A program made the translations under genes and the position numbers. From Lomentospora prolificans (taxonomy: Eukaryota > Ascomycota > Sordariomycetes > Microascales > Microascaceae), in the NCBI GenBank assembly GCA_029532625.1, contig JARFXM010000009.1:4092001-4156000 (forward strand): a stretch of DNA of 64,000 nt, read 5' to 3'. Shown here one piece after another: positions 23,487-35,041 of the stretch. How positions within the stretch are numbered: the stretch's first letter is position 1; every line of letters starts with the position of its first letter. The notes below the pieces were generated by a model. It was not told the DNA's origin and did no database searches. It saw only the letters and a program-made list of their open reading frames with translations.

Positions 23487-25265
23487 ATGTCCTCGGAAAC
23501 CCCTTGTCCTCCCGAGGTAAAACTCCCTCAGGGGACCTATCGGGGTCGACTCCTCCCGTCGAGCAGGTACCAACCTAAACCCCTCGACGTCTTTCTCGGC
23601 ATTCCCTATGCGTGTTCGACGGCCGGCGAGAACCGGTTCCGGCCAGCGAAGCCGCTCCAAATCTCTGAGGCTGGATCGGAAGCAGTGGTAGATGCGATCG
23701 AGTTAGGTCCGATATCTCCACACACGGACGCTGGTGCAGCGCCCTTCCCGGTCGGAGAGGATTGCCTCAGCGTCAACGTGACAAGGCCGGCTCTCCTAAA
23801 GGACAAGAATGAGAGGCTGCCGGTTTTGGTGTATATCCACGGTGGAGCGTTCAACATGGGGTTTGGCGCCGATCGGGATCTTGCATCCTTTGTGGCGCAC
23901 TCGAAGAGGGATGTGGTGGCTGTGAGCTTCAATTATAGGCTGGGCGTGCTCGGCTTCCTCGCGGTGGAGGGGGAAGGAGGCAAGGAGGGGATGAACCTTG
24001 GCTTGGGGGACCAGAGGTTGGCGATGGAGTGGGTGAAGGACAACATTGCTGCTTTTGGAGGTGACCCCGGCAAGATCACCACAATGGGAATCAGCGCCGG
24101 TGGCCATTCGGTAAGTCGCAGCAGCATCACCACCTTTGGACCTCACGCCATCCATCTCTCGCGGACGGCTAACGCTTTTTCATAGGTCGGCCACCACATC
24201 CTCAGCTACACGCCGCAAACGGCCCCCTTCCACCGCGCTATCCTAGAGTCCGGCTCCGCCACCTCCCGCGCCGTCTGGTACCCCTCGCATTCGCGCCAAA
24301 AGACCCAACTCGCCGACTTCCTCCTCGCCGCCGGCGTATCCCCCACGGAGCCCGACCCGCTGCGGGCCCTCCGCGCCCTCCCGGTGTCGGACCTAACCAC
24401 GGCCGCCTGCAAGGTCTGGCAAAAGTACGCGCCCTCCGTGCGCTGGCCGTTCCAGCCCGTCATCGACAACGCCGCCTCCATCCCCGACAAGCCCCTCTCC
24501 CTTTGGGAAAAGGGCGCCGGCCTGCGAATACCCGTCATCACGGGCTTCTGCACAAACGAAGGCACCTCCTTTGTTCCTCCGTGCCACTCCAGCCCCGAGT
24601 TCCGCTCCTTCTTCACCACCCTCGTGCCCACCCTAACCGAAGCGGACCTGGACCTCCTAGAGGATGTGTATCCCGCTCCACCGGCCCAGCCGGACCTCGA
24701 ATCCAACGACCCCCGCTGCCAGTTCGCGGCCCCCCCGCCCGAGCCGAACCTAGGCCCTCACTGGCGCAGACTCGAGGCCGCATACGCCCACTACGCCTAC
24801 GTCGCCCCGGTCCTATACACCGCCCACCGGCTGTCCCTGTCGCCCAACCCTCCCCCGGTCTACGTCTACGAGTTCGCCGCCCTCTCGCCGCCCCTCTGCA
24901 CTGCGAATCACACGGACGAAACCCCGTTCGTCACCCATTGTCTCCCCGAGCTGGAACCCCACCGCGGCCTCGTGGATACCTCGGCCAGCATGCACGCTTG
25001 GTTCTCCGACTTCGTCGCCGGCGACGGCGCCCTCGAGGGCTGGCCCGTGTTCAGGTCGCCTTTGGGCGCGGATGGGGCTGGCGTTGGCAAGATCATGGTG
25101 TTTGGGAGGGGCAACGACGAGAGGGTGGCGGCGGAACGGGGCGGGAAGGCAAACAAGGGCATTCCCTTTGAGGTGAGGACAATGTCGGATAGGGAGGTAG
25201 AGCAGATCAAGTTTTGGTGGGACAGGACTGCTTTGAGCCAGGGGTTTGGCGAGAGGCAAGAGTAG
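23487..25265 (+). CDS. Type-B carboxylesterase/lipase (alpha/beta hydrolase)
   Basis: Two exons (23487-24110 and 24186-25265) encode 567 aa. The fold signs are FLGIPYA, the oxyanion loop YIHGGAFNMG, EDCLSVNV and the nucleophile elbow GISAGGHS with Ser203. The elbow has Ile where most family members have Glu (GESAGG). The acid residue is likely in TGFCTNEGTSF, and the catalytic His in ANHTDETPF. There is no signal peptide, so an intracellular enzyme is expected, unlike secreted fungal lipases. The single intron splits the sequence right after the nucleophile elbow. The second exon is very GC-rich at third positions. The substrate is unknown; the family cleaves esters in xenobiotic or secondary metabolism, but no cluster partners are nearby. 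Confidence 0.93.
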
Positions 25266-25990
25266 ACGAGTAGTCCTCCTAGAATTGACGGGGCCGAACT
25301 CACAAAATGTGTAATAGATCCTAGCATATCATCTCATCTTATTGTCCGATACAACAACTACACGACTACTCTATGCCCATGTACTACGCGCAGAATGGCC
25401 AACGCTGGCTATCGCGTCTGCCCACAGATTCTGGCTACGGCGCCGGCGTTACTACCACGGCACCTATATAGTTCTCCACTCGTATATACATTCCTCCTCA
25501 TTAACCCCATTTATCAAATTGTCCATCGACCCGTCGCTGAAGTCTGGGGACAACAGCTTCGTTTGAAGCAAAGGAATCAAGAAAAAAATAAAGGAAAAAA
25601 AAAAAAGAGATACTTGATAGGTGAGATAGGGCGAGGATGTGAGCAACGCGACTACTAGCAACGACGCGAGCAGGACTGCATGCTTCCAAATGACGGGATT
25701 ATAAATAAGATAATAGACCTATGGACAGTGGCGAAATAGTAGAGACACGAGGCTGAGGCCTGGAGAAGAAGGTTTTTGGTGCGTAAATAGATTGTCGGCC
25801 GAAACGCCCGAAGAGTAAATGAGGCAAAGAGATACTCATTTACGAAACCGTGGAAGAAAGAATTCGTTGCATAATGAGAGACAGTAGTGAAAAACGGGGT
25901 ATCATTATGGCGTGAAGATGCGCACAAGGCGAGCGGGGGCACGGCTGATTTTCCTTTCCCAGTGAGTGGTTGAACGGCGCGCGGTATTGT
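25266..25990 (+). other. Convergent intergenic region
   Basis: Shared 3' side of the esterase (plus) and the membrane protein (minus). It has an A-rich stretch near 25580-25610 and no supported gene. Confidence 0.5.
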
Positions 25991-27784
25991 CTAGAAGTTT
26001 TGAGAGATGCCGGCGCTCTGCTGGGGGTAATGGGATGGGCTCTCGATGCGCGTGTTTCGTCGAGCTGGATTATCGCGAATGACGGGCTGAGCGGGCGCTT
26101 CAACGGGCCGTTGTCCGCCGTACATCTCGTTGGCATACGGGTTACCACCGCCATACTGGTCGTAGTATTGGTTGGGATAAGCTCCCCCCATCCCGCCTTC
26201 GGCAGATCCATCTGAACGGGCACCGGCACTGTACGATGAGGAAGCGTTCGACGGTCCTCGTCGGATGTCGCCCCTGTTCGCGGCTGCCGAGGGGCCCATA
26301 GCGCCGAGAATCTCGCCCTCTGGAGAATACGAGCCGTCTCTTGCGGCGCTTCCATCCACGAGTGGTTCGCCTGACCGAGTGTCAGAAACATGTGCATGGG
26401 GTGGCGAGGTGGCATCGGAGTAAGCCACACCTGTATATCCACCAGATAGAGTGGTTGGAGCCTTGGGGCCGGTTGACCCGGGGGTGGCGGTTGATCCCCA
26501 GCCACGGTACCCTGCAGTGGTGTCCTCTCTCATCTCATACGGGCCCTCCGCCCCCCCTACGAGACCGACAGCAGGAATGGTAGGATCCGCGTTAGGGTTA
26601 TAGGCATAGTCTTCAACCTCCTTGCGTCTCTCCTCCTCGGCATCCTTCCTCGCCTTCCTGCGCTTCCAGAACCAGATGGCTGCAACAAGGAACAGAGCGA
26701 CGGCGACAACGGGGACTACCACAGCAATGGCAATTTTACCCTTGTTGTCCAAACCCCCCGTGCCGCCCTTGGCATTGTCCGAGGCTGCCACACCGGTCGA
26801 CGTAGCTGTAGTTGTGGTGCCGGGGACTGTTCCTGATGCAGGCCTGGTAATAACCGTGACTACTACACTCGTCCGATCAGGATTGTCCGTCTTGTTTGTT
26901 TCAGTCGGCTCTGGTGCGCTGGTGGTCTTCTCATTGTCGTCCGGCGTCGAATTTGGGGGAGGCGCCGAAGTCTCAGTGGTAGGAGTCGGATCGGGGGTGT
27001 TTGAAGGTGGAGGAGGATTCGGCGTAGTCTCCGCAGGAGGCGGTGGATCAGTGTTATCAGTAGGAGCGGGAGTGTCCGTCACACCTGGTGGCGGCGCGGT
27101 ATCTTGGGGACTCATCAGTATATCAATTCCACACGCGGTTTAGCATTGCCATGGAACACATTGAGGGTGTCATACTAGAAGGATCGGACATTGTGACGTT
27201 CTGAAATCGAAATTGGCTGTGTAAGAGAGGCATATTAGCGACCGTGAAATGGATTGAATATAATGTATCAATGAGTGGCGCGCAGCGCTGGATAGAAACA
27301 AGTGACAGAGAAAAGAAGGGCCCGAAATCGATCACGGCCAAGGCAAAGTCGGAGACGAAAATTAACCAGAGCCCAAAGATGAGCAGCGAAACAAACGACG
27401 ACGCCAACGGCCAGCCATAATAGAAAACCACCAAGTTCTCGACCGGGTTGCAGGAGCGACTCCCGAAGAATAAAAACAGCGAGACGAACTCAAGTCGCTC
27501 AGGAGCAGATTAGGTAGGTCTCGACGGCCTCGTCGAGGGCGTACACCCGACAAAAAAGCGTACAAGTGGCAGTCAAACGGAACGTACCTTCAGCTGGGAT
27601 TGTTGTTCTGGCGACACAAAACTGGCCGTCTTGACGACCAGACGCAGGGTCCTCAAGCAAGCCGCTGCCGACGATGAAAAAGAAAGGGTTGGGACGCAGG
27701 TCGCAGTTCTCGAATATGAAAGATTGGACGGTGTTGCAAGACTCGGAACGGGCAAGAAGTACACGAGGTCGCCCAGCGGTTGCG
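25991..27784 (-). CDS. Single-pass membrane protein with Pro/Thr-rich stalk, 5' end unresolved
   Basis: The continuous frame from ATG 27115 to 25991 encodes 374 aa: a Pro/Thr-rich stalk of about 120 residues, one transmembrane helix (IAIAVVVPVVAVALFLVAAI, then the stop-transfer FWKRRKARK), and a disordered Gly/Tyr/Ser-rich cytoplasmic tail. This is the layout of fungal wall-stress or glycoprotein-type surface proteins, but no signal peptide precedes it. Upstream, 27784-27588 is a coding-like exon with Cys residues (SESCNTVQSFIFENCDLRPN, then GRQDGQFCVARTTIPAEG). It can splice through a 25-nt exon (27200-27176) to 27110 in frame. I therefore think the protein has an N-terminal extracellular Cys domain. 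The true start lies further upstream and was not found. The function is unknown. Confidence 0.65.
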
Positions 27785-29302
27785 CTAAACTCGAGTAGAG
27801 ATAGTAGCGGGGGCCGAAAAGAAGAAAAAAATAGCGAGCGTGTGGTGAATAAGTTGCGAGGAATCGCAGGAAAAGAGTGGATTGCCGCTCGCGTAAGAAA
27901 GCGAGCAAGCAGACACGAATGGTTTGAAGGTGGCTGTGAAGAGTGCAGCTGGGCTAGTGCTCCTGGCGATGCAAAGTTTGGCCAAATCGGTCGCGCCTGT
28001 TTCGGAATAGGCCTTCCCTAACCAAGCACACGAGATAAAAATAAGCCAGGGGGGGCGAATTAGACCGGGTCGTTACACGTTTGTCGGTCGGGTGGTTGTG
28101 GTTAGACACCAATTGCGAGGGCAACGGGGAAACGATTCGCGAAAACCGTTCACGAAGGAAGCCAAAGAAGGAAAGGAACAAAAAAAAGAAGGAGAAGAAA
28201 AAAGAGGTGTCAGGGTGGAAAAGAGGGTTTGAGGGGTTAAAGGGATGCGATATGTCTGGAGGGAAGGAAGCAAGGAAAGAGGGTAATTTTACGACGAGTA
28301 CCACTGACTCGGAAGGCACGAACAAGCGAGAAGGACAAGGTGGAAAGAGGGATGAGGGTTGTGTGGCCCGGGACGATGCTACAGTGGAGCGGGTACTCGG
28401 GGATCCAGTAGCCTGGGGATACGAGGTACAAGGATCGGACAGTATTCCCACACGACGACTGTGGACAGTGGTGGATTAAGGGTACTTCGAGTCTCATGAT
28501 AATAACTTAACAATACGTGTACCATTGTCAACACAACGGTACTCCTCGAGGGCAACAATGATACTTTGAGGACATGTCACCTCCACCTCGCTTCTGGCCC
28601 GTAAATTCGCAGTTATTTACGGATCAATGGCGGAGTATGGACGGTCTGTTGCCGCATATGGGGTTACAGTACCTGAGATGTGCAGTGTAATATAATCGCA
28701 TCAGGTAAAGCACCAAAGTCGCACGTCGCATTGGGGACTAGGGACGAGCATATTGGGGTTTCTGGCCGGTGGTGTATTTACTGGGCCACTCCAGTTCTCT
28801 TATCTACAGAGCCAGCCAGCTTTGCCTAGTCGCCTGGCACGGCAACTGGCCAAGGTTACCAAAGAAGGGGAGATCTCTCCTTGCCAGGCACAACACACGA
28901 CCGTCAGCTTGTAAAGGTTGGGTCCTTAATACAGGGTGATAGCACACTATTGACTACCCCCAGCGGACCCAGCACACAAGATAGAATACACCGGTTAGGC
29001 CGGAATCCGGCAGCGAACATGCGCCGCACATGGTGATGGTCAAAGTACAAGAGGAAGGCAAAGCCAGCTTACCTTGGTAGACTGCACGTGTTTTAGGGGG
29101 TTTCAATTGGGTGTGCAGTTCTACAGCCAGCAAGGCAGGAAAGCAATATCCATTTGTTGTTGCAGCATTGACTCCTGTGCCATGTGCGCCAAGGTATAAT
29201 CCTGTCCTAATATCCCGTCCGCCTCGAGCTATATTGCGGACGGTGATGTCCCTTTGGGGTTGCTCCAAGAACCCTTTTTGCCGCCTCGATCAACTGGCTG
29301 GC
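27785..29302 (-). other. Probable 5' region of the membrane protein and intergenic DNA
   Basis: It is pyrimidine-rich on the minus strand from 27790 to 28230. No minus-strand ATG occurs between 27785 and 28490, so the first exon of the membrane protein may start at or above 28497. No other gene is supported. Confidence 0.4.
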
Positions 29303-29319
29303 GGTAGTCCGGGACTACC
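29303..29319. repeat. 17-bp perfect palindrome containing a CGG-N4-CCG pattern
   Basis: GGTAGTCC and GGACTACC flank a single central G. Together with the base before it, the left half reads CGGTAGTCCG, an inverted CGG pair with a 4-bp gap like sites bound by Zn2Cys6 dimers. A TATATA sequence follows at 29322. Confidence 0.5.
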
Positions 29320-29524
29320 AGTATATATGACCCCGAATTTACTAGACTGTGTCTATATATCGTCGTCATGCATCCAAGGCAGCGTGGGGTTCACGTCTCA
29401 ATTCGATCTGTTCACCGACAAGCTCTCCCACCTGACAGGGGCGCCCGTCGTGGATGGCGTCAGGTACGACGCTGATATTGTTGGATGGAACCGGTCGACG
29501 CTCGCGTGCGATTATGAAGACTAG

Positions 29525-32500
29525 TTGGCAGGTTCCTGGCCAAAGAGGGTCCAAAGACCCTAAATGCCAGGGTCTAGTGAGTCTATTGTCTTTGCTTTAA
29601 ATTACCTTTGGGGAACCCCAAACCGCCCCAACTCAAAATCAGGTGAGCACTAATATGGCGAACGTGGAACTTTGATCATTGATCTATGATAAGTCTGCCC
29701 TTTTCGATGAGATGTTCCCTGCTTTCTCCGTAGACGTCTCGAATATTACTTATTCAAGAGATACTCGAAGATTCCTCAATCGCCAAGAGGGCAGCATGTC
29801 TGAGACTTCAAATGACGATTGTACGTCAGCTCAAGACGCGCAACGCGTCAAACCCTCGTTTTGGCAACGCGAGCCTGGCGAATGGAATGCCGCCGTCCTA
29901 CTTCGTACTTTGGTCTAGCTTGTCCACTTCTCAAGCCACTAATAATCGAAGTGCCTCGCCCGGAATTGCCAGCATTGTGCGCCCAGTCCGTAACGAAGAG
30001 GGCCAGCGCGAAAAATACGACTCATTTTTCGGGGCTCATGTGGATGTGCGTGCTGCAGGTACCGCCGCCATTTCCGCTGGCCCAGTCCTCGGGGTAAAAC
30101 GGTGCGCCCGCTGAGGTCTGAGGGCCAAAACAAACCGATCGCGTCCTTTGTAAATATTGGGGCTTCTTGCTTTTAACGAGAGAGAGTTAAGGACCGAAAA
30201 TCTCCAATATTAGCGCATTTCACGCACAGGAACTGCCTCATAGAGTGCAGATGGTGGTTGACCTCAAAGATGGGGAGAAGAAACGAGATGAAGACCAGGT
30301 TGCGACGTTGCTTCTTCCCCTCGCCACCGAACCGAACACTCACGCTGGCTGGTTCGGTATCAGCTGATGATCTGTAACGACGCTTGTTCTGGGCCGTTGG
30401 GTATCTTGATCGCGGGGGGTGAAGAGATTCACGCCACCAGACTCAAATCCTCCAAAGCATTCAATTCCCGCACTGACTTGCCTCCTAAGAGCCTGGCATG
30501 TGCCTTGAAGTGTGAAATTGGGCAAGCCAGCGGACGTATGGTCGCTGATGGCTCTTTGAGTCCAGCGAGCCTGGAGATCAATTGAGCGAGATCACTGAAC
30601 CGTGGTCGAATACAAATCTCGAAGAACCCTCTTTTGCCTCTCTACCTCTGCTCTGTCGATCCTGTTCTGCCGGGCAGCACCTCCACATCAACAATTGGCC
30701 GAGACCCCATTCTTGCCGTCTTGCCAGAGCAGATCAGTGTGATCAGCCCTAGAAACGCTCCACTGAGGAGCAGCGAAACCGTCTCCGGTCTACATTGATG
30801 GCTCAGCACCCAACCGTTTCTCCGCCTCCCTCCGGTGTTTTGGCCGAGTCCGTCCGCAAACTAAATGTGCGAGAGTTTTCGCCTCCATCCTCGTATCTGA
30901 GCCTTCGAGCTGGCCAATCCATGACGTGCATCCAGTGTGCGGGGACAGGATTTTTAGCACTAATGCCTCGGTATTCTGGAGCGTTTGCTCGCTCGCACCC
31001 GCACCTCATCATAGAAACGGCCGTCGCATAATATCGACCAACGTCCGCCGTGTTCCGCCACTCTCGTGTTGTCCTCCAAGGACGGAAAACTCGGGTTTAG
31101 GCACAGGATCTAACGGATCCGGTATGTTCGCTCTTGCTAATAGCCTTCGAAGATGCGCTTGAGAACCCATCATGCCCCTGTTCACCTTGGCAAAGCCGAT
31201 CATACGGTCGAGGTTGCCCAGAAATCAATGAGACCAATTGAATCACTCCACTACAGATTTACCCTCTAGACGGAGCTGGGGATCCTTTGGTGGCCGTGTG
31301 ACATCCTTGTAAGCAATCGCTGCCCTACGGCAGTCCCCTGTGATCTTGGAGGGAACTAGACCCTTTTTTGCCCATCACTATCTCCCAAGTCCCAGCCTCA
31401 TGGTTTGCCTCTGGCAAGCTAGACAAGGCCGCCCATGCTTTCATTGCTCGTCTTGCTGCTCTCACACGAGCAAACCAAGTGTACTCGGTACCAACTTCAT
31501 CTATACTCGAGGGCGGGCTTTCGTTTTCTCCCTCCCATTATGGTTCTTGTCCGTGGCCTCGGTGGAGTCGCCTGCGTCGCGTCTGAGACAGGCAAACCTC
31601 GAACGCTTGACGAATCGTCGTTGCCCCGGAGAGCGAGACATCTTGGTAAACAAGCCAGCCATCCCCGATCCCACGCCAAATTCACCAAGAGGTAGAGGGG
31701 CCTAATAGTAAACATGGGGTTTCCGCCTCAAGTATGGAAATGTAGATAGGTCCTGCTGAGACATCCGTGACAATGGCGCCTCGAGGTCCACCCACCTTTG
31801 TGAAGGTTCGAGGCCCGTCGTAGCTGAAGAAAGATCCGACACGCTCAGGGCGCGGTCATTCACCACCTGTGGACTGGAGAGCACATGTCGAGATATTCAA
31901 CGTAACAGTGACTCAGCTGCAGTTTTCGTAAAGGATGAAGAATATATCTTGTCCGCTAACGGAATACAGAATAATAATGGTTTGGCCTCCATCTACGGAG
32001 CTTTTTTTTCTTTTCGTCTTCTATCTCCCACGCCAGAATCCATTCCCAATGCCTCGGCTTTCTCAATTGTATATAATGCAAACTCACATCCAGCGTGTGG
32101 GCAATGAATCTCTCATGTTCTTCAACATCAACAGCTCTTCCACATCTAACCTTGACACTTGTCCGATATATATATACATATATGAATGCATATACGTTTG
32201 TGTGCGTGTATGTGTGCGTGTGTGTGTAAAAAACATGTTTAGATGCAAACCAATGCGTTCCCAAGAGACTTGTCATGACTGTATATACAGCAGAACCGCA
32301 AAGAAAAGAAGTCAACGTAACACCCCCAAAATGCAAAGGCGTCATAATAGTAAAAAAGACATTACCACTCTCGAAGCAGCGAGAGGTCGGTCATAAGTTA
32401 AACGCTCATGCGCAAGAAATAGGTCATTCCCAGTTTTGGTTTCGGCAACGCCTGGAGTAGCAGACAGTCCGGCTAATTAGGCATCCAGAGCAGGAGCGAC

Positions 32501-32597
32501 GAGAGAACGTGTCTCGAGGCACCGGAGCTCGGGTGCGGGACTCCGGAAAACCAATGCAAAATTATTGAGGTAGGAAATTCGAAAGCGAGCGATTTGT
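29525..32597 (+). other. Gene-poor region of about 3 kb
   Basis: I see several short, partly coding-like frames (29676-29825, 30251-30367 and 30798-31031, all plus) but no recognisable family and no consistent spliced model. A TA/TG-rich microsatellite lies at about 32165-32228. The right end is the 3' region of the SKG6-like gene. Confidence 0.4.
32165..32228. repeat. TA- and TG-rich microsatellite
   Basis: Alternating TA runs pass into a GTGTGCGTGTATGTGTGCG-type tract in non-coding DNA near the 3' end of the SKG6-like gene. Confidence 0.7.
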
Positions 32598-35041
32598 TCA
32601 AGGACGCATTGTCCACGAAGGCTTGAGCTGATCTGCCATCTGCGCCTGGGTGAAGACTGTGTCACCGGGCAAACGACTGACTCGGCCGGCACCGCCTCGA
32701 AGAGCAGCGTTGTTCACGGCGGAGATACCGCTTCTGTTGCTTCGGTAGCTCCTGATACTACCCGCATCGCTCATTACATCACCGTTATCCTTGAATCGAC
32801 GGGGAGGAGCAAAGTCCAATCCTGTAAAGGTGCTCGACTTCCGCAACATGTGCCTAAACCGACGGTTAGAAATCTCGTATATATATTCGGGATGTACAAA
32901 TGGGCCAAAAACTTACGGGCTAGGAATGGCGGCTAAATCATCGTATGAGCTAGCCAACGGAGTATGAATTGGCACGTTCAGGGCGTAAGGCCTTCGTTCG
33001 GGAGCCGGGCTTTGAGACCGACCAGCCGCCTGGTCCTTGAAGCTGTCCGGGGGAGCGAAATCGGTAGCATTAAAGATAGCGAAACTATCGTCCCGGAGCT
33101 TGGCGGGGTTGGGTAGGGTGGTAAGGACCGACGGAGGAGGCAGGGGCTTGCCCTTATTGCCAAGGCGGGCAGAGGCAGAAGAACCAGGTCGAGGACCATA
33201 ACGGCTGGATGCCGAGGAGCCAGGTCGGAAAGGAGGTCGGCCACCCGGCATGCTCATACCACCAATGGAACCATGAACCGCCCGCGGGGGCGGGGGGCCA
33301 CGGTGACGGGGCGCTCGAGGAGGAGGGGTCATCGCACGGCGGTGCACAGGCTGCGCGTACGGCATGACAAAAGAGTTCGATCCAGGATCAAAGAAAGTGT
33401 TTTCAAGGTAGGCACCGTCATAGTCCTCATAGTACTCGTTTGGCTGACCTCGCTGGGGTGGCTGGCCGGCAGGGCCAGCCTGTCTCTCACCCGCTTGAGG
33501 TGGGAGATCCGGCACGGGCGGGTGAGCACCGGGGTTCTGATCGTCGAAGTATTCCTTATAAAAGGAGCGAATTCGGTTGGCACGGTGTTCGGGGTCTTCA
33601 GTCTCCATGATCTCATCCGGCGGCAGAGGACGGAAACCGACTGAGAGTCGTTTGTTCTCCATGTTGGGCGCTGCTAAGAACTGGCTTCCACGCTGGGTGT
33701 CACGATTGGCTGCGCGTCCCCTGGGTTCGTAATCAAAGTCCATGTAACCGTCTTGGCTGTAATTCTGCGTCTCGTAAGTTCCATAGCTTTGGTTATCATC
33801 GTAAGCGGGAGCTTCTTGAACTTGAGGCAGAGAATCGTAAGGCGCTTCCTGTTGCTGCGGAGGGGATGAATGAGCAGTGCCAATGTAAGTCTCGGCGTAA
33901 TTAGCATCCCGCGGTTGGTTGTTGTCCGAGGAAGGGAACGACTCATGAGGGTTTGCAGGCGATGCCTCGACAGTTTCGATAGTTGCGGACATGGGAGTGA
34001 CAAAGGAACCGGCAGGTGGGCTCCGGCTTCCTTGGACTGGGAGAGCAAGATCAATCTTGGGCGGGGTAGGCGATACTACTGCGGCGTTCTCCAGGTCAGG
34101 CATGATAGCCGCGCCAGGCTCTTCGGCAGGTGTCTTCTCATCCGGGTAAGGAATGGAGGGTGATCGGGCAAGGGCAGAACCCTGCGCTGGTTTGAAAGCA
34201 TCGGGGGAGGAGATCGAAGTCGGTGACATACTACCGTCGCTGCTTGGCATGGGCTTCCGCTGGAAGGGATCCGCAGCAGCAGGTGGTGGCGGACGGGGAA
34301 GAGAGTTTTGGCGTTGAGGGCCAAAGTCTTTCGTGCCACCGGATCGGGTTGACGCTGAGTAAAGGGATGAAAGCTCACCGCCCGGCCCACGGTGGACAGA
34401 TCGGAGCGACCCAACCTCACTACCTGCGTAATTTGTGACCGGTCGGTATGGGTCCTCGGAGTTCTGAATTGAGCGAGCAAGTGAATGCAATGATTCGCGG
34501 GAGCTTTGCAACTGAGGGGGGAGCAGATACGGGGTTGACATGTCCATGTCCATGGAGAGTTGGTGCTTGTGGTTGGGATTCTTCTCGCCAACACCAAAGA
34601 TACTCCTTCGCAAGCTTTGTTTGACACCAGGGTTCTTATCACCAAGACCGAAATCTAGCTCCTTATTTGGGTCATTCTGATCCTCCTTCTTGAACTTGGC
34701 AACGTTTCTGCGGTGTAAATACAGCAGAACAGCGCTGATGACAACCACGGGAATGCTACAAAGCGGGGGTTAGCGACCCAAGTTAGCGAAGGAGTTTCTA
34801 GGGGACTCTCTTACACAATACCAAGCACGATGGCAATAGTAGGTGTCCCAGAGCCGACAGGCTTTTCGCACATGTTCGCGTTCTCCGAGGTACATGTTTC
34901 CTCAGCCCTAGGCACGATGCGAGAGGGAATGTTCATACCCCAAGCGGATGAGGGAGACCTGACCGCTTTCAGAGGCTCAGGGTTCATGGGAATCCGAGGC
35001 CCAAGGGTATGGGTCTTGCCGCTCGCTAAAAAGGACTCCAT
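32598..35041 (-). CDS. SKG6/AXL2-like single-pass membrane protein with long cytoplasmic tail
   Basis: Three exons (35041-34815, 34755-32917, 32853-32598) encode 773 aa. The N-terminus is short (about 65 residues, two Cys, no classical signal peptide). One helix follows at about residues 67-89 (TIAIVLGIVIPVVVISAVLL), then the juxtamembrane HRRNVAKFKKEDQNDPNKEL and DFGLGDKN. This resembles the conserved SKG6/TOS2/AXL2 transmembrane segment of proteins placed at sites of polarised growth. The remaining 680 residues are disordered and rich in Pro, Ser and Tyr. The motif DFAPPxxFKD occurs twice near the C-terminus, once on each side of the last intron. Family assignment is from memory of that helix and moderately sure. 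The gene model is well supported by in-frame splices. Confidence 0.85.
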
